The notes beneath the pieces were generated by a model. That model did no database searches. It saw nothing but the letters and a program-made list of their open reading frames with translations, and was not told the DNA's origin. This document shows positions 19,503-27,315 of a stretch of 64,000 bases of DNA, piece by piece. This stretch comes from Pseudoalteromonas sp. MM1 (GTDB lineage Bacteria > Pseudomonadota > Gammaproteobacteria > Enterobacterales > Alteromonadaceae). Position numbers and translations under genes: made by a program. Location of the stretch: contig NZ_AP027922.1 of NCBI RefSeq assembly GCF_030296835.1, positions 682,001 through 746,000 on the forward strand. The letters run 5' to 3'. The first letter of the stretch is position 1. The number at the start of each line of letters is the position of its first letter.

Positions 19503-21224
19503 ATGAAAAAACTGATCATTGCGCGCGAAAAAGTAGACGATTCTTACCTGCCAAACGATCTGCACCCTGTTATTAAGCAAATTTATGCCACACGTAACGT
19601 GCAAAATGCACACGAGCTAAATAATAGTGCAGCCACCCTAATCGACTTTAAACTGTTTAAAGATATCGACAAAGCCACCGAGCTATTAATTGATGCGCTG
19701 AATGCACAAAGTCGCATTTTAATTGTTGGCGACTTCGATGCCGATGGCGCAACCAGTACTGCCACCTTAATGCAAGGCTTGGCCATGTTTGGCTTTAACA
19801 ACTTAGACTACCTAGTACCAGATAGATTTAGTTTAGGTTATGGCTTAAGCCCAGCGCTTGCAGAGCAAATTGTAGATATAAAGCCAGAGCTGGTTATTAC
19901 GGTAGATAACGGTATTTCGTGTATTGCAGGAATAGATATATTAAAAAAAGTGGGCATTAAAGTGCTGGTTACTGATCACCACTTACAAGGCGAGCAGCTC
20001 CCTAATGCCGATGCAATTGTTAACCCAAATCGCCACGATTGTAGTTTTCCATCAAAATCTATTGCCGGTGTAGGCGTTGCTTTTTACTTGCTTATAGCCC
20101 TTAGAAGCACGTTGCGTGAGCAAGGACACTTTGAAAACCACGCTATGCCAAACTTGGCCGACCTACTTGATATAGTTGCCCTTGGCACTGTAGCCGATGT
20201 CGTTGCGCTTGATGCAAATAACCGCACTTTAGTGCACCAAGGTTTAGCACGTATTCGCAGTGGTAAAACACGCCCAGGTATAACGGCACTTATTGAAGTG
20301 GCTAACCGAAACGCAGCACGATTAAGCGCCAGTGACTTTGGTTTTTCGCTTGCGCCGCGTTTAAATGCCGCAGGGCGATTAGACGATATGAGCTTAGGCA
20401 TAGCGTGTTTGCTAAGTAATGATATAAACCAAGCCAGGCGCATTGCCAGTGAGCTTGATAGCTTAAACCATGCACGGCGTGAAATAGAGCAGGGCATGCA
20501 AGCCGAGGCGCAAGCTGTACTTGATAGACTCGCCTTTAACGACGACAACATTCCCGATGCTATTTGTTTATACCAAGAGGATTGGCACCAAGGTGTTATT
20601 GGTATTTTAGCGGGCCGCTTAAAAGAAAAGTACCACCGCCCAACTGTTATTTTTGCTGGTGGCGAAAACGGTGAAATAAAAGGTTCGTGCCGCTCAATTG
20701 AGGGGCTACACATGCGCGACCTACTCGAAGGGCTAAATACCACCGACCCGCACTTAATTAATAAATTTGGCGGCCACGCCATGGCGGCAGGCTTGAGTAT
20801 TAATGAGCAAAATTTTAATGACTTTAAAAATGCGTTTGATGCCGCTGTAAGCGCGCAGTTAAGCGAAGAAAGTAAACGCTGTATTGTATTTACCGACGGC
20901 GAGCTGCCAAACGAGTGCTTTACAATGGACTTTGCCCAACTATTAAAGCAATCAGGCCCGTGGGGGCAGCAATTTCCTGAGCCGGTATTTGAGCACACCT
21001 TTGAAGTTATTCAACAGCGTATAGTAGGCGAAAAACACTTAAAGCTGGTGCTTAAACATCAATCTGGGCGATTAGTTGACGCTATTGCCTTTGGCATTGA
21101 TGTAAAAGCATGGCCCGACACCGAAGCTCGTTTTGTTAAAGTGGCGTATCAGCTCGACATAAACGAATTTAGAGGCAAGTTTAGCCTGCAATTAATAGTA
21201 AGAGAGCTTGAAAAAGTGCATTAA
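19503..21224 (+). CDS. recJ: Single-stranded-DNA-specific exonuclease RecJ
   Basis: RecJ is the 5'-3' single-strand exonuclease of the RecF pathway, mismatch repair and base excision repair. The DHH phosphoesterase motifs are in place: VGDFDADGATST near residue 77, TVDNGIS, VTDHHLQG and, in the DHHA1 half, KFGGHAMAAGLSI. The C-terminal OB-fold follows. The 573 residues match the family. It is separated from dsbC by a terminator and from prfB by about 140 bases, so it has its own promoter, although gene order with both is conserved. Confidence 0.96.
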   Translation: MKKLIIAREKVDDSYLPNDLHPVIKQIYATRNVQNAHELNNSAATLIDFKLFKDIDKATELLIDALNAQSRILIVGDFDADGATSTATLMQGLAMFGFNNLDYLVPDRFSLGYGLSPALAEQIVDIKPELVITVDNGISCIAGIDILKKVGIKVLVTDHHLQGEQLPNADAIVNPNRHDCSFPSKSIAGVGVAFYLLIALRSTLREQGHFENHAMPNLADLLDIVALGTVADVVALDANNRTLVHQGLARIRSGKTRPGITALIEVANRNAARLSASDFGFSLAPRLNAAGRLDDMSLGIACLLSNDINQARRIASELDSLNHARREIEQGMQAEAQAVLDRLAFNDDNIPDAICLYQEDWHQGVIGILAGRLKEKYHRPTVIFAGGENGEIKGSCRSIEGLHMRDLLEGLNTTDPHLINKFGGHAMAAGLSINEQNFNDFKNAFDAAVSAQLSEESKRCIVFTDGELPNECFTMDFAQLLKQSGPWGQQFPEPVFEHTFEVIQQRIVGEKHLKLVLKHQSGRLVDAIAFGIDVKAWPDTEARFVKVAYQLDINEFRGKFSLQLIVRELEKVH

Positions 21225-21368
21225 AAAATATGCACAATGCATGCATAAAAGGCTAATAAAGCGCGCGGTTTTTTGTTAAAATCGGGCGTTTTTATCATTT
21301 GACGATAATTTATTGCGTTTAGTGCTAATTTTAGCGCGCAATAATCTAGCCATTTTGGAGTAATGTAC

Positions 21369-22467
21369 ATGTTTGAAGTGAATCCTGTGATTAATCAAAT
21401 CAAGGAAATTCGCGAACGTACTGAACTGCTTCGGGGGTACCTTTGACTACGCTCACAAACAAGAGCGCCTAGAAGAAGTAAACGCCGAACTTGAAGATTC
21501 AGCCGTATGGAATGAACCTGAGCGCGCACAAGCACTTGGCCGTGAAAAATCAGCCTTAGAGGCCGTTGTTGAGACAATCGACAACCTAGTAGCCGGTGCT
21601 GACGACGTAGAAGGTTTATTAGAGCTTGCAGTAGAAGCAGAAGACGAAGACACGTTTGTTGAAGCGCAAACCGAACTTGAAGGCTTAAATAAACAGCTTG
21701 AGGGTCTAGAGTTTCGTCGTATGTTTTCGGGCTCTCACGATGCAAACGACGCTTACCTTGATTTACAGTCGGGGTCGGGCGGTACTGAAGCGCAAGACTG
21801 GTGTAACATGTTATTACGCATGTATTTACGCTGGGGCGAAGCTAAAGGCTTTAAAGTTGAGCTAGTAGAAGCAACTGACGGCGATGTAGCCGGCATTAAA
21901 GGTGCAACAGTACGCTTTGTGGGCGAATACGCATACGGTTGGCTGCGCACAGAAACAGGGGTACACCGTTTAGTACGTAAAAGCCCATTTGACTCAAGTG
22001 GTCGTCGTCATACTTCGTTTGCTTCTGCGTTTGTTTACCCAGAAGTAGATGACAATATTGAAATTGATATTAATCCGGCTGACTTGCGTATAGACGTTTA
22101 CCGTGCATCGGGCGCGGGTGGTCAGCACGTTAATACCACCGAGTCGGCAGTACGTATTACTCACGTACCGACCAACACGGTTGTACAGTGTCAAAATGAG
22201 CGCTCGCAACACAAAAATAAAGCCCAAGCAATGAAGCAGTTAAAAGCAAAATTATTTGAGCTTGAACTTCAGCAGCAAAATGCTGAAAAGCAATCGCAAG
22301 AAGACGCAAAATCGGATATTGGCTGGGGAAGCCAAATTCGTTCTTACGTACTTGATGATGCACGTATTAAAGATTTACGAACTGGCGTTGAAAACCGTAA
22401 TACGCAATCGGTACTTGACGGCAACCTAGACAAATTTATTGAAGCCAGCCTAAAATCTGGCTTATAA
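21369..22467 (+). CDS. prfB: Peptide chain release factor 2, with programmed +1 frameshift
   Basis: RF2 ends translation at UGA and UAA. Codons 1-25 run from the ATG at 21369 to an in-frame TGA at 21444. The slippery site CTT TGA C is preceded by the internal Shine-Dalgarno-like CGGGGG, so +1 slippage fuses to the frame starting at GAC 21445. The full product has 365 residues, the same as E. coli RF2. The recognition tripeptide SPF ([11 protein letters not shown]) and the catalytic GGQ (GAGGQHVN) are intact. The residue before SGAGGQ is Ala, the more active bacterial form, not the Thr of E. coli K-12. The gene is autoregulated by the frameshift. It is followed 26 bases later by lysS. Confidence 0.97.
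21431..21447 (+). promoter_or_regulatory. prfB programmed frameshift site
   Basis: TCGGGGGTACCTTTGAC contains a Shine-Dalgarno-like GGGGG three bases before CTT TGA C. Low RF2 favours +1 slippage at CUU, the classical autoregulation. Confidence 0.95.
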
Positions 22468-22493
22468 CCACCAAGCTAAAAAAGAGCTAAAAA

Positions 22494-24029
22494 ATGACTG
22501 ATCAAATCCAAGACGAAAATAAGTTAATCGCTGAGCGTCGCGGCAAATTAGACGCTATTCGCGAAAATTGCCCAGCCAACGGTCATCCTAATCAGTTCCG
22601 TCGTGAACATTACACGGCTGATTTACAGGCTGAGTTTGGTGATAAGAGTAAAGAAGAGCTGGTAGAGCTTGCGCACGTTGTATCAATTGCTGGCCGTATT
22701 TTAGCTAAGCGTGGTCCTTTTATGGCCATTCAAGATATGAAAGGCCGCGTTCAAGCTTACGCATCTAAAGATGTGCAAAAAGATTTAAAAGCAAAATATG
22801 GTCAACTAGATATTGGCGATATTATTGGTGTTAAAGGCGCACTTAATAAATCAGGTAAAGGCGATTTATACGTAGAAATGACTGAGTACGAACTACTTAC
22901 TAAGTCACTACGCCCATTACCAGAGAAGTTTCATGGCTTATCAGATCAGGAAACTAAGTACCGCCAACGTTATGTTGATTTAATTACTAACGAAGCAACG
23001 CGTGAAACATTCCGTATTCGTTCACAAGTAGTTGAAGGCATTCGTCGCTTTTTAGCAGAGCGCGACTTTATGGAAGTAGAAACGCCAATGCTACAGGTTA
23101 TTCCTGGCGGTGCATCTGCGCGTCCGTTTGTGACCCACCATAACGCACTTGATATAGACATGTACTTACGTATAGCGCCTGAGCTTTACCTTAAGCGTTT
23201 AGTGGTAGGTGGTTTTGACCGCGTATTTGAAATTAACCGTAACTTCCGTAACGAAGGGTTATCAACTCGTCACAACCCAGAATTCACTATGATTGAGTTC
23301 TACCAAGCGTACGCTGATTACATCGATTTAATGAACATCACCGAAGACATGCTACGTACAGTTGCAACTAACGTTTTAGGTAGCCCAATCGTTGTTAATA
23401 CAACGAAAGACGAAAACGGCGAAGTTATCGACTCAGTAGAGTACGACTTTGGCAAACCGTTTGAGCGCCTAAGCATGGCTGATGCTATCTTAAAATATAA
23501 CCCTGAGTTTGATGCTGCGGTATTTAATGACCCAGAAAACCACTTTGAAGAATTAAAAGCGTACGCTAAACAAGTGCACGTTAAAATTCCTGATAATTGT
23601 GTATGGGGCCCAGGTAAGTTTTTATGTGAAATATTTGAAGAAACGGCTGAGCACATGCTTATCCAACCTACATTTATTACAGGCTACCCGTGGGAAGTAT
23701 CGCCACTTGCGCGCCGTAACGACGAAAACCCATTTGTTACCGACCGCTTTGAATTTTTTGTTGGCGGACGTGAGCTTGCAAATGGCTTCTCGGAGCTTAA
23801 CGATGCACAAGATCAAGCAGAGCGCTTTACTCGCCAAGTTGAAGAAAAAGACGCCGGCGATGATGAAGCAATGCACTACGATGAAGACTACATACGCGCA
23901 CTAGAGTACGGCTTACCGCCTACTGCCGGTGAAGGTATTGGTATTGACCGCTTAGTAATGTTATTTACTGATTCACCAACCATTAAAGATGTTATTTTGT
24001 TCCCGCATATGCGCCCACAAGCTGACTAA
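22494..24029 (+). CDS. lysS: Lysyl-tRNA synthetase, class II
   Basis: This enzyme charges tRNA-Lys. It has an N-terminal OB-fold anticodon-binding domain (residues about 60-160) and a class II catalytic core. Motif 1 is visible in [20 protein letters not shown], motif 2 in [14 protein letters not shown] and motif 3 in [11 protein letters not shown]. The ending [11 protein letters not shown] is typical. Its 511 residues match E. coli LysS (505). It sits directly behind prfB as in enterics and ends in a strong terminator. Confidence 0.97.
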   Translation: MTDQIQDENKLIAERRGKLDAIRENCPANGHPNQFRREHYTADLQAEFGDKSKEELVELAHVVSIAGRILAKRGPFMAIQDMKGRVQAYASKDVQKDLKAKYGQLDIGDIIGVKGALNKSGKGDLYVEMTEYELLTKSLRPLPEKFHGLSDQETKYRQRYVDLITNEATRETFRIRSQVVEGIRRFLAERDFMEVETPMLQVIPGGASARPFVTHHNALDIDMYLRIAPELYLKRLVVGGFDRVFEINRNFRNEGLSTRHNPEFTMIEFYQAYADYIDLMNITEDMLRTVATNVLGSPIVVNTTKDENGEVIDSVEYDFGKPFERLSMADAILKYNPEFDAAVFNDPENHFEELKAYAKQVHVKIPDNCVWGPGKFLCEIFEETAEHMLIQPTFITGYPWEVSPLARRNDENPFVTDRFEFFVGGRELANGFSELNDAQDQAERFTRQVEEKDAGDDEAMHYDEDYIRALEYGLPPTAGEGIGIDRLVMLFTDSPTIKDVILFPHMRPQAD

Positions 24030-24053
24030 GTTTAAATTAACAAAATAAACACT

Positions 24054-24084
24054 AAAAACGCCGCTAAATTTTAGCGGCGTTTTT
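24054..24084 (+). terminator. Rho-independent terminator after lysS
   Basis: AACGCCGCTAAA pairs with TTTAGCGGCGTT and is flanked by A and T runs. Confidence 0.92.
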
Positions 24085-24398
24085 GTATGAGTATAAAAAT
24101 AAGCGCCAATGCAGTAAAAGTTGGCGAGTAAACTGCTTTATAAAACAGACGAAAGAGAGGATAAGATTGTTCTCTTTTTAATTAATTAGTACTAAACTAA
24201 ATTTTAAAGCTAGTTATTAGTACTTATTAATAGTTAATTCAGATTAGGTTATTTAATGTAGCTTTGTTTTAAATAATCTTAATGACAGTGCTATAACGTA
24301 ATTTTATGACTGTTTTTTAAACATTATGTTGTATTTATGTAAAAAACTTAGCTAGAATACGCCAAAATTTTGAGCTGGGTCAAAATAGCACGCTAAAT
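24085..24398. other. AT-rich intergenic region with no recognised gene
   Basis: These 314 bases after lysS are rich in TTAAT and TTTTAA words. I see no convincing reading frame, tRNA or hairpin terminator. They may hold the promoter of the following small gene. Confidence 0.5.
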
Positions 24399-24611
24399 AT
24401 GAATTCTCAAATGGACTTAGAATATAATATGAAAGACAACCGAGTTGACGAATCGTCAGAAACCGATACAACAGAGCAAAAGCGACAAGCATATTACCGA
24501 GCCTGTATTGCAGAGTTTCAGCAATTAGGTTACCAAGAGCAATATTTAGCGCAGCTAAAAGATGATTTAGTGCCTTTAATGGGCGTTAACCCGCAAGACA
24601 AAAACATTTAA
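24399..24611 (+). CDS. Small protein of unknown function
   Basis: This is a possible 70-residue protein with an acidic N-terminus (RVDESSETDTTEQK) and a helical C-terminus (YRACIAEFQQLGYQEQYLAQLKDDLVPLMG). No signal peptide or membrane segment is seen. ATGs at 24399, 24411 and 24429 are in frame; none has a clear ribosome binding site, so the start is open. I do not recognise the family. The regular amphipathic pattern of the second half suggests a real product. Confidence 0.5.
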   Translation: MNSQMDLEYNMKDNRVDESSETDTTEQKRQAYYRACIAEFQQLGYQEQYLAQLKDDLVPLMGVNPQDKNI

Positions 24612-24697
24612 ATCGTATACTTTTCAAACCAATTATATAATTAATGCCTACTTATGCGCGTTCTCTAACCAGATAGTCATTTTTGACATAAAAGTGT

Positions 24698-24726
24698 TTG
24701 ACATATTTTCTGAAATCTTTATTATA
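24698..24726 (+). promoter_or_regulatory. Sigma-70 promoter of the tRNA array
   Basis: A consensus TTGACA (24698-24703) is followed after 17 bases by ATTATA and then CGCCCC. The GC-rich discriminator resembles stringently controlled stable-RNA promoters. It lies just before tRNA-Ser. Confidence 0.75.
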
Positions 24727-24739
24727 CGCCCCACAAGAC

Positions 24740-24832
24740 GGAGAGGTGTCCGAGTGGCCGAAGGAGCTCCCCTGCTAAGGGAGTATAGAGTTTGTAGCTC
24801 TATCGAGGGTTCGAATCCCTCCTTCTCCACCA
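24740..24832 (+). tRNA. tRNA-Ser (anticodon GCU)
   Basis: This is a class II tRNA of 93 bases including CCA. The acceptor stem is GGAGAGG with CTTCTCC, discriminator A, and CCA is encoded. The anticodon loop CTGCTAA reads GCU. The long variable arm (GAGTATAGAGTTTGTAGCTCTATC region) and GGTTCGAATCC T-arm are present. It leads the array. Confidence 0.96.
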
Positions 24833-24867
24833 TTTCTTTTAATGGCAAGTCTTGTAAAGTAAAGATT

Positions 24868-24944
24868 GGGCGCATAGCTCAGCTGGATAGAGTACCTGGC
24901 TACGAACCAGGCGGTCGGAGGTTCGAATCCTCCTGCGCCCACCA
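24868..24944 (+). tRNA. tRNA-Arg (anticodon ACG), copy 1
   Basis: This 77-base cloverleaf has acceptor GGGCGCA/TGCGCCC, anticodon loop CTACGAA (ACG, wobble A normally converted to inosine) and encoded CCA. It is identical to copies 2-4. Confidence 0.97.
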
Positions 24945-24954
24945 CTCTTTACAC

Positions 24955-24977
24955 ACTCTGCTTAGAGTATAAATAAG
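24955..24977 (+). repeat. tRNA-array spacer repeat, copy 1
   Basis: This 23-base unit, ACTCTGCTTAGAGTATAAATA plus AG, also occurs at 25057, 25180, 25280 and, with changes, 25499. ACTCT and AGAGT pair around a GCTT tetraloop, which may be a processing signal; TATAAA could also act as a -10 element. Confidence 0.85.
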
Positions 24978-25048
24978 TTGAAGTGTTTGGTTTGTAACCA
25001 AATCGGTCGGAGGTTCATTCTTACAAGATACGTCCTGCTTTCAACACT
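24978..25048 (+). pseudogene. Decayed tRNA-Arg copy 1
   Basis: The segment keeps CGGTCGGAGGTTC of the variable and T arms but has an insertion (ATTCTTACAAGATACG) in the T loop. It has lost the 5' acceptor strand and the ACG anticodon loop, so it cannot fold as a functional tRNA. Confidence 0.75.
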
Positions 25049-25056
25049 TTTTACAG

Positions 25057-25079
25057 ACTCTGCTTAGAGTATAAATAAG
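25057..25079 (+). repeat. tRNA-array spacer repeat, copy 2
   Basis: This is the same 23-base unit as at 24955, located before tRNA-Arg copy 2. Confidence 0.85.
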
Positions 25080-25092
25080 CAACAGTAAAAGT

Positions 25093-25169
25093 GGGCGCAT
25101 AGCTCAGCTGGATAGAGTACCTGGCTACGAACCAGGCGGTCGGAGGTTCGAATCCTCCTGCGCCCACCA
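25093..25169 (+). tRNA. tRNA-Arg (anticodon ACG), copy 2
   Basis: It is identical in sequence to copy 1, 77 bases with encoded CCA. Confidence 0.97.
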
Positions 25170-25179
25170 CTTTTACATC

Positions 25180-25202
25180 ACTCTGCTTAGAGTATAAATA
25201 AG
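25180..25202 (+). repeat. tRNA-array spacer repeat, copy 3
   Basis: This is the 23-base unit with the ACTCT/AGAGT stem, located before the second decayed tRNA. Confidence 0.85.
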
Positions 25203-25271
25203 TATAAAGTGTTGGCTAAAGCCAAGCGGTCGGAGGTTCATTCTTAGAAGTTACGTCCTACGCACATCACT
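25203..25271 (+). pseudogene. Decayed tRNA-Arg copy 2
   Basis: GCGGTCGGAGGTTC is kept, followed by the same kind of T-loop insertion (ATTCTTAGAAGTTACG) as in copy 1. The anticodon region is shortened (TTGGCTAAAGCCAA) and lacks ACG. Confidence 0.75.
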
Positions 25272-25279
25272 TTTACAGC

Positions 25280-25302
25280 ACTCTGCTTAGAGTATAAATA
25301 AG
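25280..25302 (+). repeat. tRNA-array spacer repeat, copy 4
   Basis: This is the 23-base unit before tRNA-Arg copy 3. Confidence 0.85.
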
Positions 25303-25316
25303 TTAAAAATGAAAGT

Positions 25317-25393
25317 GGGCGCATAGCTCAGCTGGATAGAGTACCTGGCTACGAACCAGGCGGTCGGAGGTTCGAATCCTCCTGCGCCCACCA
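25317..25393 (+). tRNA. tRNA-Arg (anticodon ACG), copy 3
   Basis: It is identical to copies 1 and 2 and is followed at once by a terminator. Confidence 0.97.
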
Positions 25394-25407
25394 CTTTCAT
25401 AAATAAG

Positions 25408-25430
25408 CCGACATAAGCGTCGGTTTTTTT
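25408..25430 (+). terminator. Terminator after tRNA-Arg copy 3
   Basis: CCGAC pairs with GTCGG around ATAAGC, followed by seven T residues. The same terminator recurs at 25626 and 25762. Confidence 0.9.
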
Positions 25431-25498
25431 GTGTTTAAAATAATACATAAGTTAAGCTCACTTTTTAAAATGTGTACTTAATATTGGTTATTTTAGAA

Positions 25499-25521
25499 AC
25501 TCAACTTAGAGTATAAATAAG
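25499..25521 (+). repeat. tRNA-array spacer repeat, copy 5 (diverged)
   Basis: ACTCAACTTAGAGTATAAATA plus AG differs from the other copies in the loop and in one stem base. Confidence 0.75.
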
Positions 25522-25534
25522 AAAAAATGAAAGT

Positions 25535-25611
25535 GGGCGCATAGCTCAGCTGGATAGAGTACCTGGCTACGAACCAGGCGGTCGGAGGTTCGAATCCTCC
25601 TGCGCCCACCA
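25535..25611 (+). tRNA. tRNA-Arg (anticodon ACG), copy 4
   Basis: It is identical to the other three copies and lies beyond the first terminator, so it needs its own promoter or read-through. Confidence 0.97.
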
Positions 25612-25625
25612 CTTTCATATATAAG

Positions 25626-25648
25626 CCGACATAAGCGTCGGTTTTTTT
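25626..25648 (+). terminator. Terminator after tRNA-Arg copy 4
   Basis: This has the same CCGAC/GTCGG hairpin and T run as at 25408. Confidence 0.9.
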
Positions 25649-25670
25649 GTGCCTGAAATAAAGTAAAGCA

Positions 25671-25747
25671 TGTATTTAGATAAAGTACCTTACTGCGAAT
25701 CAAGCAGTCTGAGGTTCACTCTTAGAAGAGACGTCCTGCGCCCATCA
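25671..25747 (+). pseudogene. Decayed tRNA-Arg copy 3
   Basis: The segment keeps AAGTACCTTACTGCGAAT (D/anticodon region) and GAGGTTC, carries the shared T-loop insertion (ACTCTTAGAAGAGACG), and ends in GCGCCCATCA, close to the normal 3' end. The 5' acceptor strand is lost. Confidence 0.75.
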
Positions 25748-25761
25748 CTTTCATAGATAAG

Positions 25762-25784
25762 CCGACATAAGCGTCGGTTTTTTT
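25762..25784 (+). terminator. Terminator after the third decayed tRNA
   Basis: This is the third copy of the CCGAC/GTCGG hairpin with T run, showing that tRNA and terminator were duplicated together. Confidence 0.85.
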
Positions 25785-25807
25785 GTGCCTGAAATTTGAG
25801 AAAGTTT

Positions 25808-25835
25808 TCAGTTTTCAGTTTTCAGTTAAGCCAAA
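25808..25835. repeat. Short tandem repeat CAGTTTT
   Basis: Three near-perfect copies of a seven-base unit (CAGTTTT, CAGTTTT, CAGTTAA) lie between the tRNA array and the next gene. The function is unknown. Confidence 0.6.
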
Positions 25836-25861
25836 GAAACACCCCTGTTAAAAATTTCAGC

Positions 25862-25934
25862 GTAGACGCAGAGCTTGCTCGCGTGAGAAGCGCAGCTTCT
25901 AATTACTTATTACAAATACCCAAAACCATTTACG
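25862..25934. repeat. Intergenic palindromic repeat, copy A
   Basis: This element of about 48 well-conserved bases begins GTAGACGCAGAGCTTGCTC, with similarity extending to about 73 bases. It is repeated at 26002. It contains two inverted repeats: GAGC/GCTC and GAAGC/GCTTC. Confidence 0.8.
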
Positions 25935-26001
25935 AGTGATGCTCGTCGCGCCAGCAAGCTGAGCGCCTACGGGTGAACCTTAAACTCTGAGTTAAATTAT
26001 T

Positions 26002-26075
26002 GTAGACGCAGAACTTGTTCGCGTGAGAAGCGCAGTTTCTAATTACTTACGTATCTACTCAAAAACCATTCACTG
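26002..26075. repeat. Intergenic palindromic repeat, copy B
   Basis: This is the second copy of the element at 25862, with three changes in the 48-base core. Two of the changes (GAAC/GTTC) keep the first inverted repeat paired; the third leaves a G-T pair in the second. Confidence 0.8.
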
Positions 26076-26130
26076 CTCTTTAACTTAAGCTGTGGTATTT
26101 TAAACACCTTGTTTAAAAGGATCTTGCTGT

Positions 26131-27306
26131 ATGTTTAAAGCCGTATTTATCACCTTTGTATTTCTATTTAGCAGCTTATTTAATGTGAGCGCAAAGCAAA
26201 GCGAAGCGCAAAATACCCCCGTGGTTGGCGCTGCGCAGTTCGCACATTATTTACCGCAGTTAAAAAACAAACGTGTTGGCCTTGTGGTAAACCAAACATC
26301 ACTTGTTGCAAACACGCATTTAGTCGATGCCTTACTCACTAAAAATATAAATATAACCAAAATTTTTGCACCTGAGCATGGCTTTAGAGGCGATCACGAT
26401 GCCGGTGCCCATGTTAAAAATGCAGTTGATAGCAAAACCGGTATCCCGCTTATTTCTATTTATGGCAAAAACAAAAAGCCAAGTGCAGAGGCGCTTAGTA
26501 ATGTAGATGTTATTATTTTTGATATACAAGATGTGGGTGTACGCTTTTATACCTACATAAGTTCTATGCATTACATGATGGAAGCTGCAGCCGAGCAAGG
26601 TACTGAGTTTATTGTGCTTGATAGGCCAAACCCCAATATTGCTTACGTTGATGGGCCAATACTTGAGCGCGAATTTAAATCGTTTGTAGGCATGCACCCA
26701 GTACCTGTGCTGCACGGTATGACGGTAGGTGAGCTTGCTAGAATGATCAAAGGCGAAAGCTGGATCAATAAAGCGGCTGATTTAAAGCTTGCTGTGATCC
26801 CGGTTGATCATTACACGCGCTCAACATCCTACAGTTTACCTGTAAAACCCAGCCCTAATTTACCGAACGATCAATCAATTGCGCTTTACCCGTCGCTGTG
26901 CTTTTTTGAGGCAACACCTATAAGTATTGGCAGAGGCACCGACTTTGCGTTTCAGGTAATTGGCTACTCGCCCGTTGCGCTTGGAGATTTTAGTTTTACA
27001 CCACGATCTATTAAAGGCGCGGCAGCAAACCCTAAATTTAAAAATACCCCTGTAAAAGGGCTCGATTTACGCACGGAAAATGCGCATGGGCTTAATTTAA
27101 GTTACTTAATAACGGCTTATAATCAATTATCTAAAAATAATATTACCTTTTTTGAACGCGCTGATTTTATGGATAAACTAGCTGGCACTAATAAGTTACG
27201 TTTAGCTATTGAAGCAGGGCAATCAGAGGCACAAATAAAACAAAGTTGGCAGCAAGGGCTTAAAGCATTTAAAAAGCAACGAGCGCCATATTTACTGTAC
27301 AACTAA
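26131..27306 (+). CDS. namZ: Exo-beta-N-acetylmuramidase, NamZ/DUF1343 family
   Basis: The family is known to release N-acetylmuramic acid from the non-reducing end of peptidoglycan fragments. The protein has 391 residues with a signal peptide (residues 1-21, ending VSA), so it is periplasmic or secreted. Family blocks include KRVGLVVNQTSLV, IFAPEHGFRGDHDAGA, VIFDIQDVGVRFYTYIS and the late SIGRGTDFAFQVIG. AAAAGGATC precedes the ATG. It lies nine bases before a serine hydrolase lipoprotein gene, an arrangement that suggests joint action on cell-wall fragments. The exact substrate is inferred from the family. Confidence 0.88.
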   Translation: MFKAVFITFVFLFSSLFNVSAKQSEAQNTPVVGAAQFAHYLPQLKNKRVGLVVNQTSLVANTHLVDALLTKNINITKIFAPEHGFRGDHDAGAHVKNAVDSKTGIPLISIYGKNKKPSAEALSNVDVIIFDIQDVGVRFYTYISSMHYMMEAAAEQGTEFIVLDRPNPNIAYVDGPILEREFKSFVGMHPVPVLHGMTVGELARMIKGESWINKAADLKLAVIPVDHYTRSTSYSLPVKPSPNLPNDQSIALYPSLCFFEATPISIGRGTDFAFQVIGYSPVALGDFSFTPRSIKGAAANPKFKNTPVKGLDLRTENAHGLNLSYLITAYNQLSKNNITFFERADFMDKLAGTNKLRLAIEAGQSEAQIKQSWQQGLKAFKKQRAPYLLYN

Positions 27307-27315
27307 GGGTTATAA

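Noticed and set aside
20084..20998. 304-codon minus-strand frame opposite recJ
   Set aside because: recJ motifs are intact on the other strand; the frame is rich in Ser and Ala and matches nothing.
24694..24972. 92-codon frame across tRNA-Ser and tRNA-Arg
   Set aside because: The sequence is fully explained by two folded tRNAs and a promoter.
24868..25747. CRISPR-like look of regularly repeated blocks
   Set aside because: The repeats are complete tRNA-Arg genes with conserved cloverleaf and anticodon; the spacers are themselves related.
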